This document shows positions 20,019 to 21,566 of a stretch of DNA of 21,566 nt, in pieces. How positions within the stretch are numbered: position 1 is the first letter of the stretch; each line of letters opens with the position of its first letter. The stretch is from Isoetes engelmannii (Eukaryota > Streptophyta > Lycopodiopsida > Isoetales > Isoetaceae): NCBI GenBank assembly GCA_011763485.2, contig JAANSK020267382.1, positions 1 to 21,566 of the forward strand, given 5' to 3'. Below the pieces are notes generated by a model, which ran no database searches, was not told the origin of the DNA, and saw only the letters and a list, made by a program, of their open reading frames with translations. Made by a program: the position numbers and the translations under genes.

Positions 20019-20400
20019 TATGGCTTCAGGTTTACTCTTCCCCGCGAACCACGAGCGCCGTATATCTCACACGGTGTCTTGTTTAAACCGTGTTAAACCG
20101 TGGCATGCCCATCCGCCTATTCCATACTCCATTCCATAACCCATTCCATGCTTCATTCTACGACCATGCATGCAGGTCTGCTGCAGGTCGGCTGCTGCTG
20201 CAGTGCAAGTACGTAGCATTTGATGTACGCCTGCAGTCTGCTGCTGCAGGTCAGGTCTTGTTTGAGCCAGTCTTCCATCTGTTTGCAAACAGAGTAAATT
20301 TTGAATGGGAAGGATCATTACGGCCATCTCCTAAACAAATTATCAGCTTAGAAGTAGCAGCAGACAGCATATGGAGCCGGCAGCCAGCTATAGAATGATG
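20019..20400. promoter_or_regulatory. Upstream region of the glycosylase gene with clustered CTGCAG motifs
   Basis: No TATA box is evident on the minus strand. Two TTAAACCGTG units lie at about 20080-20100, CCATTCCAT-type repeats at 20120-20160, and clustered CTGCAG/GCAGGTC motifs at about 20170-20255 that could pair with each other. The open frames here show repeat composition only. This is the likely promoter and 5' UTR area of the glycosylase. Confidence 0.35.
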
Positions 20401-20408
20401 GAGCTTCA

Positions 20409-20554
20409 ATGGGCAAGATTTTTCTAAGGTAATATGTTTGCATTTTGCTATCTGTTTGCAATTTATTCAAAAGTATGAAGCCCTATCGGCCATTTGCAGA
20501 AGAAAAGGGCTGATCCGGATCAAACTAGACAAATGGAGGGCGACCATGAATGAG
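20409..20554 (+). other. Possible first exons of a divergent plus-strand gene
   Basis: A short frame from the ATG at 20409 (MGKIFL) reaches a good donor AAG|GTAATAT after 20428. It would join in frame to an exon at 20500-20554 (KGLIRIKLDKWRATMNE) lying between CATTTGCAG and GAG|GTTAAC. The phases agree, but both pieces are very short and no family is recognised, so this may be chance. Confidence 0.18.
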
Positions 20555-21566
20555 GTTAACCTTTTTCTGTAAAAATGTTTGATCTATCACTTGAAACAGG
20601 CCTGCTTAATTATACCAGCGATTCACCTCTGATTCCTTCAATGGTCTAAGGAAATGAATTGGTTTTTGACTAAGCTTTGATGGTTGTATCTTATTTTGTA
20701 AGATCGGCCTTCTTCCATAAGGAATGACGACCTGGACAGCTTTAGGAATTAATTTTTCTTAAGATCCTTAGACTTACTTAACGACCATAAGGTATTTTTT
20801 GCCTCTTCTAGCCATCTGTTTAATGGTTTGATAACAGTTAGCATTTTCGTTTTTGCTCTTAGTTATGTAATGGCACTGAACAAAATTTTAGGAAGTGTTT
20901 ACCTTAACTTTCTGGGACACTAAAGCTTTAAGCTATGCTTTCTAGGCTTAAATTCTTTGTTCATTCATTCTTTCTGTATATCGATTTGCTGTGATCAGCC
21001 AGGAGCTTATTTTGCCCATACCAGATGCAATTCGCTAACCAGCAGCATTTTGTACACGTGATTATTGGGGCTCTTACATGTGCACATTAGTTCCTGCTCT
21101 TATTTCTGCCCTACATGCATTATGCGCTGCGCACATTCTCATTACTAAGGACTTCACTTTAGAATGGAGCAGAAATTTGTTTAAATGTCCATGCACTTGC
21201 AGGTCGCTTCCATTATTAACATAGGGTCGGAATATAAGCTGAATTCCTATGATTATTCTATTTTTCTTACTCTAGATCCTAGAAGGCCATTTTTCAGCTT
21301 ACACTTAATGCTGGAACAACATGCATTTGGACTTGGTTGTTAAACTTCAACTATTACAGTGATTGGAGTACTCTAGCAAATAATAATATTTACATTGTTA
21401 GTAGATAATTACTGCTTCGTAGCTTGAACTTAAGGGAAACGGACGAATGGTCCCAAAGCTGTTCTCTTAAGCCCAATTTCATATTTGCGCCATTTGGATT
21501 CTCCTATGCTTATCGTGGCTTCCTAGCTATTTGTTGATCAGGTTTGCTGTACCACCTTGTTTATTG
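20555..21566. other. No gene recognised to the end of the window
   Basis: AT-rich sequence with scattered splice-site look-alikes. A 46-codon open frame follows a TGCAG at about 21203 but has no recognisable motif. It could be intron of a divergent gene or plain intergenic DNA. Confidence 0.4.

Noticed and set aside
7-21566. CRISPR array, operon or bacterial-type defence system
   Set aside because: There are no regular spacer-separated repeats, ribosome-binding sites or clustered bacterial genes; the sequence is plant nuclear in character.

Overview
The window reads as nuclear DNA of a land plant, most likely a fern or other seedless vascular plant. The reasons are a very long, almost intron-free PLS-DYW pentatricopeptide repeat (PPR) gene of the style seen in ferns and lycophytes, a plant-type 3-methyladenine DNA glycosylase with short GT-AG introns, and AT-rich intergenic DNA full of short interspersed and long interspersed element (SINE and LINE) debris. 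The lineage call is an inference from protein style, not a search result. There is no bacterial, plastid or mitochondrial gene organisation.

Two intact genes are supported, both on the minus strand. At 2256-5471 is a PPR protein of about 1039 residues: seven P-L-S triplets of almost exactly 101 residues, E1/E2 motifs and a complete DYW cytidine-deaminase-like domain. It should be imported into an organelle and edit RNA. Its PG box reads KKPARTWIEV, which points to the DYW:KP class proposed to do U-to-C editing. A short first exon carrying the start codon and targeting peptide was rebuilt across a 96-bp intron. At 16644-20018 is a six-exon gene for an AAG/MPG-family DNA-3-methyladenine glycosylase (297 residues), a nuclear base-excision repair enzyme. 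All five introns keep the frame and the catalytic and DNA-intercalating residues are present.

Between and around them lies decayed or mobile sequence. 1-2255 holds a perfect 2 x 143 bp tandem duplication and otherwise nothing convincing. 5581-5711 is the PPR promoter and leader with three 38-bp repeats. 6590-6766 is a long foldback. 7551-7955 holds two neighbouring 5'-truncated retroposon insertions with target-site duplications. 8131-9072 is a series of hairpin-forming repeats. 11763-13957 is a broken, unrecognised coding sequence on the minus strand. 14122-14480 is a SINE with two tandem tRNA-like heads and a 15-bp target-site duplication. 14766-14943 is a frameshifted B3 DNA-binding-domain relic. 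The glycosylase introns carry a duplicated splice acceptor, a MITE-like inverted repeat and a 174-bp-offset tandem duplication. 20019-21566 is upstream of the glycosylase gene and may contain the start of a divergent transcription unit, but nothing firm is visible.

The two intact genes have no obvious functional link. No new multi-gene system is visible. The most interesting leads are the possible U-to-C editing factor, the dimeric-head SINE sharing its 3' tail with a LINE-like fragment, and the duplicated acceptor of the last glycosylase exon.
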